Shown: positions 35,622-44,165 of the stretch, piece after piece
Layout of the letters: every line of letters starts with the position of its first letter
Numbering within the stretch: position 1 is the first letter of the stretch
Assembly: GCF_021441885.1 (NCBI RefSeq)
Contig: NZ_CP090439.1
Coordinates: forward strand, 434,001-498,000
Direction of reading: 5' to 3'
Length of the DNA: 64,000 nt
Source of the DNA: Vibrio maritimus
GTDB taxonomy: Bacteria > Pseudomonadota > Gammaproteobacteria > Enterobacterales > Vibrionaceae
Made by a program: the position numbers and the translations under genes
Notes under the pieces: model-generated
Databases searched by the model: none
Told to the model about the DNA's origin: nothing
What the model saw: the letters and a program-made list of their open reading frames with translations, nothing else

Positions 35622-35912
35622 CTAGATACGGATATAACCCGACGTATTTAGGCCATCGCCTTCATGAATAATTTTGCCGTCGATTTTGATGTGCTCTGGA
35701 CACTCCAACGCTTTCCCCCACTTTAGTTCAAGCGGCATTTCAGTACTTCCTTTATAGAGGCAGGTTTTCACCTTTGTACTCACATAATCACGTATAACTA
35801 CCTCTTTTTCACCGACATAAGCCCCATAAGTCACATCATCGTTGTTCGCAAACGAGAATGAAGACATCGAAATCAAGCACGCAGCCAGTACACATTGAGT
35901 TAATTTTTTCAT
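35622..35912 (-). CDS. Small exported protein of unknown function
   Basis: A 96-residue precursor with a signal peptide (MKKLTQCVLAACLISMSSFS, cut after SFA), leaving a periplasmic protein of about 72 residues. Two Cys in the mature part (KTCLYKG and LECPEHI) could form a disulfide. No family is recognised. A GTG 9 nt upstream is possible, but the ATG begins a classic signal peptide. Confidence 0.65.
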   Translation of the reverse strand: MKKLTQCVLAACLISMSSFSFANNDDVTYGAYVGEKEVVIRDYVSTKVKTCLYKGSTEMPLELKWGKALECPEHIKIDGKIIHEGDGLNTSGYIRI

Positions 35913-36206
35913 CGTAACCACCCCACCTTAAAATCTGTAGTGAATAGCCGAATACTCCATCACCCCGCCTGTTGTTAATAAATATATCGAACAACATCGG
36001 AGTGATGAAAACAGATACCATCAGACAAACTGATACATATAGATAACTTGTTGATTTTCGATTAGCAATTCAAAGCAAAACCGCTCATGCATTCGATATT
36101 TAAATAGATAGTGGACACTTGAGCTCCATTACTTAGGTGATAACCTTTTGTTAACCCCCATAGCGATACGCTTGTTTTCAACAAGAAAAACACTATGGAG
36201 CAGCCT

Positions 36207-36719
36207 ATGAACCTAACTAAATCCATTTTTACATCAATGCTCATCGCTTTAGTAACCTGGAGCGGCGTTTCCGCTCAAGAACAACCTAAAGTTAAAGCCA
36301 ATACTGCTGGAACCACGAAGACAGAACTCCACTACTTTTACATACTGCAAACAAGAGCTGATTTAGACCATATTGAACTACTATGGAACGACGCCTATAA
36401 GAAACTTGAATCTGTCTCAAGGGATAACTTGAGCACCATTATCGTCGCCTACAAAGACCTTAGCCAAGATTTCGCCACCGCCGACATCACTATCGGATAT
36501 CAATCGACTACTGCCGTCAAAGGCGAGAAATCAACTATCGAACTCAATCAGAACAAACAGGTTCTGCTTAGCAATGGAAGCCATGACAAACGTGCGATAG
36601 AAAGCGCTTGGAACGACATCGACTACCGCCGTGATATCGAGGTGATTATCGAAACACATGACCTCAATCAACACGGACTACCCGACAGCAATTCACTGAC
36701 CGTCTACTATAAGGATTAG
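36207..36719 (+). CDS. Periplasmic protein of unknown function
   Basis: A 170-residue precursor. Residues 1-24 form a signal peptide (SMLIALVTWSGVSAQ). The rest contains ELHYFYILQTRADLDHIELL and DFATADITIGYQST, a pattern a little like the effector-binding (GyrI-like) fold, but that is a guess. GGAG lies 6 nt before the ATG at 36207. It is 11 nt upstream of the desaturase-family gene and so forms an operon with it. The link hints at handling of a lipid-related signal in the periplasm. Confidence 0.6.
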   Translation: MNLTKSIFTSMLIALVTWSGVSAQEQPKVKANTAGTTKTELHYFYILQTRADLDHIELLWNDAYKKLESVSRDNLSTIIVAYKDLSQDFATADITIGYQSTTAVKGEKSTIELNQNKQVLLSNGSHDKRAIESAWNDIDYRRDIEVIIETHDLNQHGLPDSNSLTVYYKD

Positions 36720-36730
36720 GAGCTAACACT

Positions 36731-37648
36731 ATGGAAATACTGACTATGCTGTCCGAGTTTACAACGCCCGATTCCTTGTATTATTGGGAAACATGGATAG
36801 ACGATAACTTCTTCCTGCTCGCCATGTTCGTCTTTGCCATCGAGCTTGTTCGCTATGCCTTTAAGCGTCGAATAAGCTGGCGGCTTATTGGTGACAGTAC
36901 GACTAACTTCGTCACACTCGGCTTTCTATTTTTGATGGTCTTTATTGTTGGGCTTGCTTACGTTGGCGCCTTTCTGTTCGCTTACGAGAACTGGAGCCTC
37001 ACGCACTTACCACTCACTGGCTGGACCGTGATTAGCTGTTTAATCCTTGCAGATCTTGCTTATTACTGGGAACACAGGTTTCTGCACAGCAATGGCTTTG
37101 CATGGGGCACACACTCCGTTCACCATAGCTCTCCATTTTTCAATATCTCGGTAGCATATCGGTTTGGTCCACTTGATTGGTTCTTCCCATTCTTTTTCCA
37201 TCTCCCTTTGGTGTTGTTGGGTTTCCATCCGTTCTTAGTGTTAATGTGCGAAACCATTGTTCAGGTGTTCCAAACGCTGCTTCATACCGAAACGGTCAAA
37301 CGTTTTCCGCGTCCTATTGAAGCCGTGTTCAATACACCGTCTCACCATCGTGTTCATCATGCGGCAAACAAGCGTTACTTAGACAAAAACTACGCCGGGA
37401 TCTTGATTATCTGGGACCGAATATTTGGCACCTTTGCGAGGGAAGATGACAAGGTAAAGTACGGCATCTACCCTGCGGTTAATTCTGTGAACCCAATAAA
37501 AGTGCTGTTTCATGGCTACTGGAAGTTAGCTCAACAGATTTGGAACGCGCCGTCGTGGGCATATCGATGTCAGTTGCTGGTTCGTTCTCCGCATTGGGCG
37601 TGGGAGCAGTCACAAAAACGGCGACGCAGCGATGCGAATCCATCCTAG
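36731..37648 (+). CDS. Sterol desaturase / fatty acid hydroxylase superfamily membrane enzyme
   Basis: A 305-residue inner-membrane protein with about four or five membrane segments. It carries the di-iron histidine boxes HRFLH, HSVHH and, after the loop with HTETV, HHRVHH. Members insert oxygen into or desaturate lipids using the di-iron centre. The substrate here (fatty acid, hopanoid-like or sterol lipid) is unknown. It is preceded by a secreted protein gene (11 nt) and followed by a two-component system (40 nt), suggesting regulated membrane-lipid modification. Confidence 0.87.
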   Translation: MEILTMLSEFTTPDSLYYWETWIDDNFFLLAMFVFAIELVRYAFKRRISWRLIGDSTTNFVTLGFLFLMVFIVGLAYVGAFLFAYENWSLTHLPLTGWTVISCLILADLAYYWEHRFLHSNGFAWGTHSVHHSSPFFNISVAYRFGPLDWFFPFFFHLPLVLLGFHPFLVLMCETIVQVFQTLLHTETVKRFPRPIEAVFNTPSHHRVHHAANKRYLDKNYAGILIIWDRIFGTFAREDDKVKYGIYPAVNSVNPIKVLFHGYWKLAQQIWNAPSWAYRCQLLVRSPHWAWEQSQKRRRSDANPS

Positions 37649-37688
37649 TTGATACAATAGACAGAGACTCATCGGTAAACAGGTAATT

Positions 37689-38375
37689 ATGAGCAAGATA
37701 AACGCATTACTCATTGAAGACGATATCGATCTTGCTGAAGCAATCAGCGACTACATGGAAGTAGACAACATTGAGTTTGACTTCGCTTACAACGGAGTCA
37801 GTGGCTTAGAGCTTGCCTCAACCAACCACTACGATGTGATACTAACTGACATCAACATGCCTAAGATGAACGGCCTAACCATGACTCAAACCTTGAGGAA
37901 TCAAGGAGTCGCTACGCCTATTCTTATGCTGACCGCTCGCGATACCTTGGAAGACAAGCTAACTGGCTTTCAAGCGGGCTCAGATGACTACCTCGTTAAA
38001 CCATTTGCAATGGAAGAGCTCAAGGTCAGGCTGCAAGCCTTGGCTCGGCGAGGGCTCACATCGGTCAGTAAGCTCACTATTGGTGATTTATCTGTCGATT
38101 TACAATCGCATCTCGCAATTCGTGGAGGGCAGGAGCTTCGCCTTCCACCCGTTTGCTGGAAAATGCTCGCTTGCCTTGCAAAGCACAGTCCAAACGTGGT
38201 CTCAAAGTCCCAATTGGAACAGGCTATTTGGCAAGACGATGTCCCAGCGGCTGACAGCTTAAAGGTTCATCTTTTTAAATTACGGCAGGTTGTCGACACC
38301 CCTTTCGACACCAAACTCATTCATACCATTCATGGTGTTGGTATCGCCCTTAGAGAGAATCATGATCAGCATTAA
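37689..38375 (+). CDS. OmpR-family response regulator
   Basis: A 228-residue regulator. The receiver domain (1-115) has the acidic pair in LIEDDIDL, the phospho-acceptor Asp in YDVILTDINMPKMNGL and the Lys in YLVKPF. The C-terminal winged helix (about 130-225) includes KVHLFKLRQVVDTPF and IHGVGIAL. It overlaps the kinase gene by 14 nt. Together they probably control the upstream desaturase unit or their own operon. Confidence 0.92.
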   Translation: MSKINALLIEDDIDLAEAISDYMEVDNIEFDFAYNGVSGLELASTNHYDVILTDINMPKMNGLTMTQTLRNQGVATPILMLTARDTLEDKLTGFQAGSDDYLVKPFAMEELKVRLQALARRGLTSVSKLTIGDLSVDLQSHLAIRGGQELRLPPVCWKMLACLAKHSPNVVSKSQLEQAIWQDDVPAADSLKVHLFKLRQVVDTPFDTKLIHTIHGVGIALRENHDQH

Positions 38376-39639
38376 AAGAGACGTTTATCTATTTCTATTC
38401 GGGTTACTTTTCCTCCTCGTCACGGCATACAGTATCATGGTAAGCCAGAGTTATTATCTTGGGTTAGAGGAATCTGCCAAGTATGAAATGCTCTATGAAA
38501 TGCGTGCAGTAGAAAAATACTATCAAGAGAGAGGCACACTCCCAGACACCGAAGGTCGAACATTTCAGGTGTTCTCTAGTCTTGATTCCATGCCGACATA
38601 TTTTCGCAAAAGCTTCGATTGGCAAGCGTTTGAGCCCGGTGAGATTTACGAGCACTACCTCGTTGCCAAAGACAATAGCAATGCTCATTACCTCTATGCT
38701 TCAACGCAAGAGGCAAAAGCCAATGGCAATATTCTTTACTTTGTCACCACATACGATGAATCCCTTTACTACCAACTCTTAGAGTCCGATGTCCCTGAGT
38801 CCTATACACAATTCAATCAGGCACTTTTGATTAGCGGAGCACTGCTACTCGCGGTTTTTGTCATGGTTAGATGGCTAATTTTCCGCTTAACACAGCCCGT
38901 GTTTCGGTTAGCTAAATGGAGTTCAACCTTAAACATCCAAGAGCCTCCACCCCAACAGAAGCTGCGCTACCAAGAATTAATTGGGCTTGCTGACACCTTG
39001 ACACAAAGTATTGAGCGAGAAAGAGAGTCAATCGCGAGAGAAGAGACGTTTCTCAAAACCGCCAGCCATGAATTACGCACTCCAATAGCCACTATTTCAG
39101 CCAGCAACGAGTTAATAGAACGCGGTAAAGAGCACCTTTCACCAAGTCAAAAACGGGCGACCAATCGCATCAACCGTGCCACTGCGAATATGAATAACTT
39201 AATTACAGCTCTGTTGTGGTTAAGTCGAAAAGAGCAGCTTCCTATTCAAGTATCAAAGGTCGACTTAATAAACCTCGTAAACAAACTTGTAGAAAATAAC
39301 CGCTACCTTATTGAACGTAAGGCAGTGGAGGTTGAGATCCTCGGTGACTCAGCTGATGAGATTGAACTGCCGCTTGAACTCACTCAAATTACACTAACGA
39401 ACCTTGTCCGAAATGCTTTTCAGCACTGCACCGATGGTCAAATTACCATTCGTGTTTTCAAAGATGGTGTTCTGATTTCTAACCCAGCTACCGAGCAAAG
39501 TGACGAGTCATCACCCTCAGGATTTGGTATTGGATTAACGCTGGTTGAAAAGATCTGTCATCAGCAAAATTGGTCTTTGCGCCTTGAGCATTCTAGCTCT
39601 ATGTATGTGACAGAATTGATGTTTGGAAAGTGCCGTTAA
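38362..39639 (+). CDS. Sensor histidine kinase
   Basis: A 425-residue inner-membrane kinase. It has a membrane segment near 9-30 and a periplasmic sensor of about 120 residues (YLGLEESAKYEMLYEMRAVE onward). A second membrane segment lies near 152-172, followed by a short linker, then the HisKA box ETFLKTASHELRTPIATISA with phospho-His. The ATPase domain has N box LVRNAFQH and G boxes GFGIGLTLVEKI. The frame opens 72 nt earlier inside the regulator gene, but the ATG at 38362 follows GAGAG and begins the membrane segment. It phosphorylates the regulator at 37689. Confidence 0.9.
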   Translation: MISIKRDVYLFLFGLLFLLVTAYSIMVSQSYYLGLEESAKYEMLYEMRAVEKYYQERGTLPDTEGRTFQVFSSLDSMPTYFRKSFDWQAFEPGEIYEHYLVAKDNSNAHYLYASTQEAKANGNILYFVTTYDESLYYQLLESDVPESYTQFNQALLISGALLLAVFVMVRWLIFRLTQPVFRLAKWSSTLNIQEPPPQQKLRYQELIGLADTLTQSIERERESIAREETFLKTASHELRTPIATISASNELIERGKEHLSPSQKRATNRINRATANMNNLITALLWLSRKEQLPIQVSKVDLINLVNKLVENNRYLIERKAVEVEILGDSADEIELPLELTQITLTNLVRNAFQHCTDGQITIRVFKDGVLISNPATEQSDESSPSGFGIGLTLVEKICHQQNWSLRLEHSSSMYVTELMFGKCR

Positions 39640-39699
39640 CCAAATGATAACCTCTCTCCACCTACACTAGCGGTATATTGAACAGGTAATGAGGTGACT

Positions 39700-39852
39700 A
39701 TGCGAGTTTGGATTTTAGAAACACTTGTTTGGGCTGCGGTGACGGTCAGTGTGTGCGTTGCAATCTGGGGGGTTAACACCGTTATTATTTTATCTGCGCT
39801 CGGCATCTCTGTCGCTGTATCTCTGATACTTGGCAACAGCTCGCGCTCTTAA
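39700..39852 (+). CDS. Small (50-residue) hydrophobic membrane protein
   Basis: A short gene reading MRVWILETLVWAAVTVSVCV and on to GNSSRS, then TAA. Residues 8-24 and 28-45 are hydrophobic, so one or two membrane passes are likely. GAGG stands 6 nt before the ATG. It follows the kinase gene by 60 nt in the same direction, with a terminator after it at 39925, so it is probably the last gene of the two-component operon. No family is recognised. Confidence 0.6.
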   Translation: MRVWILETLVWAAVTVSVCVAIWGVNTVIILSALGISVAVSLILGNSSRS

Positions 39853-39924
39853 TCTCAGAAAGCTCTTAATTTCAGAAAACAAGTAATGCCAAAAAGCGAA
39901 CGATCTTGGATCGCGTGAAACGAA

Positions 39925-39951
39925 AAAAGGTTGGCTCAATGCCAACCTTTT
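39925..39951. terminator. Bidirectional terminator
   Basis: The perfect stem AAAAGGTTGGC / GCCAACCTTTT has a 5-nt loop. It serves the two-component operon and the convergent VOC gene. Confidence 0.9.
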
Positions 39952-39970
39952 CTAACTCTTCCGCTTTTGA

Positions 39971-40456
39971 TTACTCGTAATCAGACGCGTAAGTTTCTTC
40001 GTATGTGTGCGAGTAGAGTTCAAACAAGTTACCAAACGGGTCTTCTAGGTACACCATTTTCGCTGGCTTGCTGTCATCTTCAGGGTGGTAGCGCATGATA
40101 TCCATACGTACTTTACCGCCGAACTCTTCAGTACGTGCAATCGCACCTGCAAAATCGTCTGTTTGTAGACAGAAGTGGAAGATACCTAGGCGAGAGAAAT
40201 CCACTTCATGGCGCTCTTGACGCTCTTTCATTTCGAACAGTTCGACACCGATGCCATCTGTCGTGACTAGGTGAGCGATGTTGAAGCCTTTAAAGCCTTC
40301 ACCGAATACTGCGATACACATTCTGCCAATCGCTGTTTCACGCTCCTCGATGACTTTTGTGTTGTTCATAACGATTTTTAGACCAAGCGCTTTAGTGTAA
40401 AACTCTACCGCTTTGTCCATGTCACCAACCATGATGCCTACGTGATTCATTTTCAT
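39971..40456 (-). CDS. VOC (glyoxalase/bleomycin-resistance fold) protein
   Basis: A 161-residue vicinal-oxygen-chelate protein with two beta-alpha-beta-beta-beta modules. MNHVGIMVGDMDKAVEFYTK begins the first and LGIFHFCLQTDDFAGAIART the second. A C-terminal EDPFGNLFELYSH carries the usual metal-site Glu; His5 and His in IFHFC are the other likely ligands. It is probably a metal-dependent lyase, isomerase or dioxygenase of unknown substrate. GGGGT precedes the ATG. Confidence 0.83.
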   Translation of the reverse strand: MKMNHVGIMVGDMDKAVEFYTKALGLKIVMNNTKVIEERETAIGRMCIAVFGEGFKGFNIAHLVTTDGIGVELFEMKERQERHEVDFSRLGIFHFCLQTDDFAGAIARTEEFGGKVRMDIMRYHPEDDSKPAKMVYLEDPFGNLFELYSHTYEETYASDYE

Positions 40457-40684
40457 AATTTGTTACCCCAATTCGTGTTGTTTGTGTCAGACCTTGTGTC
40501 GATGAGGAGAGTATATGGACAAATATAAATTAGGTTAAATTATCAATAATTATTTATTTAATAATTTTTTGTTATTAATGAGATCGTTTTGAAATGTCTT
40601 TACTAATTAGCTGCATCAAAGCCACCAAGTTGAAACAAAGGTGTGCTATCTTGCCAGCCAATATTCATACTCCAGGCACCACAC

Positions 40685-41026
40685 ATGCTATCGATTCCTC
40701 CCTATCTCGCCCTTGCCATCGCTATCGGACTTGAGGTATTTGCCACATCTTGGCTTCCTAAGACTCAACAATTTACCGCTGTCGTACCAACACTTGCGGT
40801 CTTAGTGGGTTATGGGCTCGCTTTCTATTTACTCGCCGTCGCAGTGCAAACCCTTTCACTGGGAATCGCCTACGCGATCTGGTGCGGTGCTGGCGTTGTA
40901 TTGGTGGCGGGTATTTCTTGGCTGGTGTATGGCCAAAAGCTCGATATCTACGCGATTGTAGGGATTGGTTTTATCCTCGTTGGGACGATGATCATCAATG
41001 TCTTCTCATCTTCGGTAAACCACTAA
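40685..41026 (+). CDS. SMR-family multidrug efflux protein (EmrE-like)
   Basis: A 113-residue inner-membrane protein with four membrane segments. The key Glu lies in segment 1 (IAIGLEVFATSWL), and SLGIAYAIWCGAGVVLVAGI and GFILVGTMIINVFS match EmrE. It would exchange protons for cationic compounds as a dimer. In-frame sequence from 40643 is hydrophobic but not conserved; the ATG at 40685 fits the family start. It is monocistronic. Confidence 0.9.
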   Translation: MLSIPPYLALAIAIGLEVFATSWLPKTQQFTAVVPTLAVLVGYGLAFYLLAVAVQTLSLGIAYAIWCGAGVVLVAGISWLVYGQKLDIYAIVGIGFILVGTMIINVFSSSVNH

Positions 41027-41033
41027 ACGCAGT

Positions 41034-41062
41034 ATCGGGCGTCATCATTGGCGCCCGATTTC
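41034..41062. terminator. Hairpin between convergent SMR and LysR genes
   Basis: The stem ATCGGGCG / CGCCCGAT has a 10-nt loop followed by TTTC. It is probably a terminator for the SMR gene. Confidence 0.6.
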
Positions 41063-41094
41063 AAAGGATTACCTCTGTTTGTTTTGCCGCCGAT

Positions 41095-42039
41095 TCAAAC
41101 GGCATCGAGCTCTGCTTTATCAACGGTACCGGAAACCCAAAACTCTTTTTCCCGCAACTGAACGCACTCTGCTAGGAAATCGACTAAACAACGAATTCGA
41201 GCTGTTCGTCTGAGATCCCGATGCAGCAATAACCAAATGCTCCGATACGGTAGCGGTTTTTGAAAGGGAGCGCGAACAAGTTCGGGGTGCCTATCGCCTA
41301 GGTTACATGCGAGGTACGCCATTCCAAGTCCTGATGCTGCCAGCGAGATGAGCGGAACGAGTTCAGAAACACGATGCTTCAGTGTCGCTTTCGGGTAGAA
41401 GCTTTCTTTAAGCCACTGACTTGAGGTGTCTCCCTCGGGTTCATGCCAGCCAATGAAATGCAGCCCCTCCCCCTGATTGTTTCTTACTTTTTCTGCGTAG
41501 TCCCTTGAACAATATGCTGCTTGTGACATCTGAACCAAGCGTCTTCCCACTGCATCATCATAAACATCATCGGCAACTCGGATAGAGACATCAACTTCTC
41601 TTCGATGCAAATTGGCTATGCTGTTTCCAAACTGCAGGTTTAAATGAATATCGGGATAACGTTGAGAGAACAGCGCCAAATCATCCATCAATGATGTCAT
41701 TGCCATACCATGAGGCATAGATACATAAACGGTTCCTGTTGGGTCTGAATCCTTGCCAATGATCATTCTGGCAGCTGCCGTCATTTCCTCTTCTGCTCTT
41801 TGCGCATAAGGCAGTAACTCTTCTCCAATTTGCGTAAGCACAAGCCCCTGCTTTGATCGGTCAAATAAACGGCTACCTATTCGCTCTTCCATCAACGAAA
41901 GTCGTCGAGTTAACGTCGTGTGGTTAACACCGATACTCTCAGCTCCTCCCCGCAACGTACCCGCTCTCACGACAGCCAAGTAGTACTTAAGGTCATCCCA
42001 ATTAAAGGCATAAGGCTCGCTATTCATTGTGTTACCCAT
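41095..42039 (-). CDS. LysR-family regulator, divergent from SDR gene
   Basis: A 314-residue regulator. The HTH is WDDLKYYLAVVRAGTLRGGA followed by GVNHTTLTRRLSLMEERIG, and the effector domain runs from about residue 100. The subtype with WDDLRYFLAV is common beside oxidoreductase genes. It is divergent from the SDR/DUF4345 pair with 103 nt between, so it probably controls them. A second ATG 12 nt in is an alternative start. Confidence 0.86.
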   Translation of the reverse strand: MGNTMNSEPYAFNWDDLKYYLAVVRAGTLRGGAESIGVNHTTLTRRLSLMEERIGSRLFDRSKQGLVLTQIGEELLPYAQRAEEEMTAAARMIIGKDSDPTGTVYVSMPHGMAMTSLMDDLALFSQRYPDIHLNLQFGNSIANLHRREVDVSIRVADDVYDDAVGRRLVQMSQAAYCSRDYAEKVRNNQGEGLHFIGWHEPEGDTSSQWLKESFYPKATLKHRVSELVPLISLAASGLGMAYLACNLGDRHPELVRAPFQKPLPYRSIWLLLHRDLRRTARIRCLVDFLAECVQLREKEFWVSGTVDKAELDAV

Positions 42040-42142
42040 GGTTCATTTTTGACACACCATGTTCACATTTACCTATATACAGCTCAGTTTTCAAGCATGG
42101 TAATTTAATCATATGTTGAACGTCACACGAATGGAGCGACAA

Positions 42143-43066
42143 ATGAAAGTGATTCAATCAGTGTTAATTACCGGCGCAAATGCTGGCCTAGGATTTGAGG
42201 CAGCGCGCCAACTAGCTCACAAAAACACGATTACCAAGATCTATCTTGCCTGCCGAAATGAAGACAAAGCTAATCAAGCAAAACAGCAACTCGTAGAGCT
42301 GACAAACCGAGATATCTTTGAAATCGTGACCATTGATGTCTCCGACTCTAGATCGGTCAAATCGGCTGTCTCCAACCTGCACTCCGCATTTGATGCTGTG
42401 ATATTAAACGCGGGGGGAACAGGCGGGAAAACACCTAATGCGCTCACTGCGGATGGGGTCACGACGATTTTCGCTTCTAATGTATTTGGTCATACGGTAC
42501 TCGTCGACGAACTCATTAAAAGACAACTGGTCACATCGACCATCGTTTACGCTGGTTCAGAGACCGCTCGGGGCATACCCAAGATGGGCGTAGCAAAACC
42601 TGAGCTATTAAACACATCTGTTGCCGAGTTTACCGCCATCGCAAACGGCAGCAAGTTTGGCGGGGCAGCGGATCCGCTAGACGTCTACGGCACCATTAAG
42701 CTGACGGGTGCACTTTGGATGTCCTCCATGTCTCGCAAATATCCACATCTACGATTCATCACCATGAGTCCGGGTGGCACCGCTGGGACCAATGGCATGG
42801 ATGACCTACCGTTTGTAAAAAAGGTCTTCTTTAAATATCTAGGCAACCTCATGATGCCAATGCTCGGCATGATGCATAGCGTCGATAAAGGAGCAAAGCG
42901 CTACGTAGATGCCTTGTTTGATGATCAGTTTCAATCAGGCAGGTTTTACGCCAGCAAAATGGGCTCGCCAACAGGACCAGTTGTCGATCAGGCCACTATT
43001 GACCCCCTATTTGGAATGGAAACAGCGCAAGACAACGCCCGTTTGGCAATTCAAACGCTTTCTTAA
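42143..43066 (+). CDS. Short-chain dehydrogenase/reductase family protein
   Basis: A 307-residue NAD(P)-dependent oxidoreductase. The cofactor loop is TGANAGLGFEAA near residues 10-21, followed by NAGG at about 90-95. The catalytic Tyr and Lys are in DVYGTIKLTGAL, and the active-site Ser is probably in YAGSET. GGAG lies 7 nt before the ATG at 42143, favouring it over one 30 nt upstream. It forms an operon with the DUF4345 gene, 46 nt downstream. The substrate is unknown. Confidence 0.86.
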   Translation: MKVIQSVLITGANAGLGFEAARQLAHKNTITKIYLACRNEDKANQAKQQLVELTNRDIFEIVTIDVSDSRSVKSAVSNLHSAFDAVILNAGGTGGKTPNALTADGVTTIFASNVFGHTVLVDELIKRQLVTSTIVYAGSETARGIPKMGVAKPELLNTSVAEFTAIANGSKFGGAADPLDVYGTIKLTGALWMSSMSRKYPHLRFITMSPGGTAGTNGMDDLPFVKKVFFKYLGNLMMPMLGMMHSVDKGAKRYVDALFDDQFQSGRFYASKMGSPTGPVVDQATIDPLFGMETAQDNARLAIQTLS

Positions 43067-43112
43067 GCGCTCAAGGCCATACACCTTAAATATGACTCGA
43101 AAGGAATTCACA

Positions 43113-43493
43113 ATGGATATGACACTTCAAATTCTCGTTTCACTCTCCACTGCAATGCTAACTGGACTCGGTATTATGTCGATGTTCGCACCGCAAAAAA
43201 TGGTGGGTAACTTTTCAATCACGCCCAATGGCAAGCTTGGTTTGAACACCATACGTTCTGTTATGGGAGGGCTGTTCTTGGCGAGTGTTGTGGTATTGCT
43301 GCTAGGTTTAACCTCAGGAGATACCGAGGGCTATTTCTTTGTTGCAATCGTAATGCTTGCCGTTGCTTTTGGTCGAGTTGTTGGTCTGCTTTTTGATGGT
43401 TTTGACAAATCCGTCGTTGCACCTCTTGTATTGGAACTCGCCATTGCTGCTCTGCTGCTATTCGCGCATATGAAAAATGGTGGGTTTTACTGA
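43113..43493 (+). CDS. DUF4345-like small membrane protein
   Basis: A 126-residue inner-membrane protein with four hydrophobic segments (about 5-24, 46-65, 72-90 and 98-118). The conserved-looking RSVMGGLFLASVVVLLLGL and GRVVGLLFDGFDKSVVAPLV fit the DUF4345 family, whose function is unknown. AAGGA is well placed before the ATG at 43113. It is co-transcribed with the SDR gene. Confidence 0.72.
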   Translation: MDMTLQILVSLSTAMLTGLGIMSMFAPQKMVGNFSITPNGKLGLNTIRSVMGGLFLASVVVLLLGLTSGDTEGYFFVAIVMLAVAFGRVVGLLFDGFDKSVVAPLVLELAIAALLLFAHMKNGGFY

Positions 43494-43511
43494 TCATCGG
43501 CAAGTAAATGC

Positions 43512-43544
43512 AAAAAGGTCGGCTTCTATGAAGCTGACCTTTTT
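43512..43544. terminator. Bidirectional terminator
   Basis: The stem AAAAAGGTC(G)GCTTC / GAAGC(T)GACCTTTTT has one mismatch and a short loop. It lies between the convergent DUF4345 and DUF2753-like genes. Confidence 0.88.
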
Positions 43545-43989
43545 AATGAATTTGAAACTTAACGATCAACTCGCAATCGTTAACAGACTGAATCTGCTCT
43601 ACATGTTTCGCCACTTTCGGATTTGGATGACGCTTCAGAAACTCAACCATTGCAGATTTACAACAACCTAAGGAGGAAACAAAGCGGCTGCAGCTCGTTC
43701 GAGGGCACTGCGGCAACAGCATCATCACTTCCTCTGAAGCAAGCTGTAAATACTTCAATTCGTAATCACTATCTCCTTGAGCACGCCAAAAATCTGCCAA
43801 GTTATGGCAAGACATTACCTTGATGGCTAATAGATCTTCAAGTTCTTCCAAGTCTCCCTCAGTGTTGACTTCCAAACGCTGAGATTCTGCCAGCGCAACT
43901 TGATAATGCGCAACTGCAGACATTAATTCTCCACGTTTGGCTGCCTCATCAGCTAGTAAAGTGTGTCTCTCCCATTTAGCCGTGTCCAT
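43543..43989 (-). CDS. DUF2753-like TPR-type protein behind a Fur-type palindrome
   Basis: A 148-residue helical protein. Helix pairs such as EAAKRGELMSAVAHYQVALA and VMSCHNLADFWRAQGDSDYE resemble TPR units. A Cys-rich stretch LLPQCPRTSCSRFVSSLGCC sits near residues 92-111, followed by MVEFLKRHPNPKVAKHVEQI. It resembles the vibrio family DUF2753 (from memory); the function is unknown. Its promoter contains a 35-bp palindrome with a near-perfect Fur box 26-60 nt upstream, pointing to iron or related metal control. Confidence 0.65.
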   Translation of the reverse strand: MDTAKWERHTLLADEAAKRGELMSAVAHYQVALAESQRLEVNTEGDLEELEDLLAIKVMSCHNLADFWRAQGDSDYELKYLQLASEEVMMLLPQCPRTSCSRFVSSLGCCKSAMVEFLKRHPNPKVAKHVEQIQSVNDCELIVKFQIH

Positions 43990-44014
43990 TCCACCTACTC
44001 CGTCTCTACCTTTT

Positions 44015-44049
44015 GAAAATTAAATGATATTGATTATCATTTAATTTTC
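44015..44049. promoter_or_regulatory. 35-bp perfect palindrome containing a Fur box
   Basis: Two 15-nt arms (first arm GAAAATTAAATGATA) flank a 5-nt centre with no mismatch. The core AATGATATTGATTATCATT differs at one position from the 19-bp Fur consensus. It lies just upstream of the leftward DUF2753-like gene. A second hairpin, ACCACAT / ATGTGGT, follows at 44051-44069. Confidence 0.8.
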
Positions 44050-44112
44050 AACCACATAAATGATGTGGTTTCGTTCTCAATCAATATCATTAAAAAAACA
44101 GTAGACCCCACC

Positions 44113-44132
44113 ATTGATAACAATTATCATTT
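44113..44132. promoter_or_regulatory. Second Fur-like box
   Basis: TTGATAACAATTATCATTT matches the Fur site well in its right half and reasonably in its left. It lies 34 nt before rpmE2 and directly before the Zur-like site. Confidence 0.6.
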
Positions 44133-44135
44133 GCA

Positions 44136-44154
44136 AACGTTACAACATAACAAT
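44136..44154. promoter_or_regulatory. Zur-like box before rpmE2
   Basis: AACGTTACAACATAACAAT fits the gamma-proteobacterial Zur pattern AATGTTATAnTATAACATT at about 15 of 18 defined positions. It lies 11 nt before the L31B start. Zinc-free L31/L36 genes are classic Zur targets, which supports the call. Confidence 0.7.
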
Positions 44155-44165
44155 GAGGTCTTATT

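Noticed and set aside
35836..36244. Leftward frames at 35836-36021 and 36062-36244
   Set aside because: They overlap the starts of better-supported genes on one or the other strand and show no homology or ribosome-binding site.
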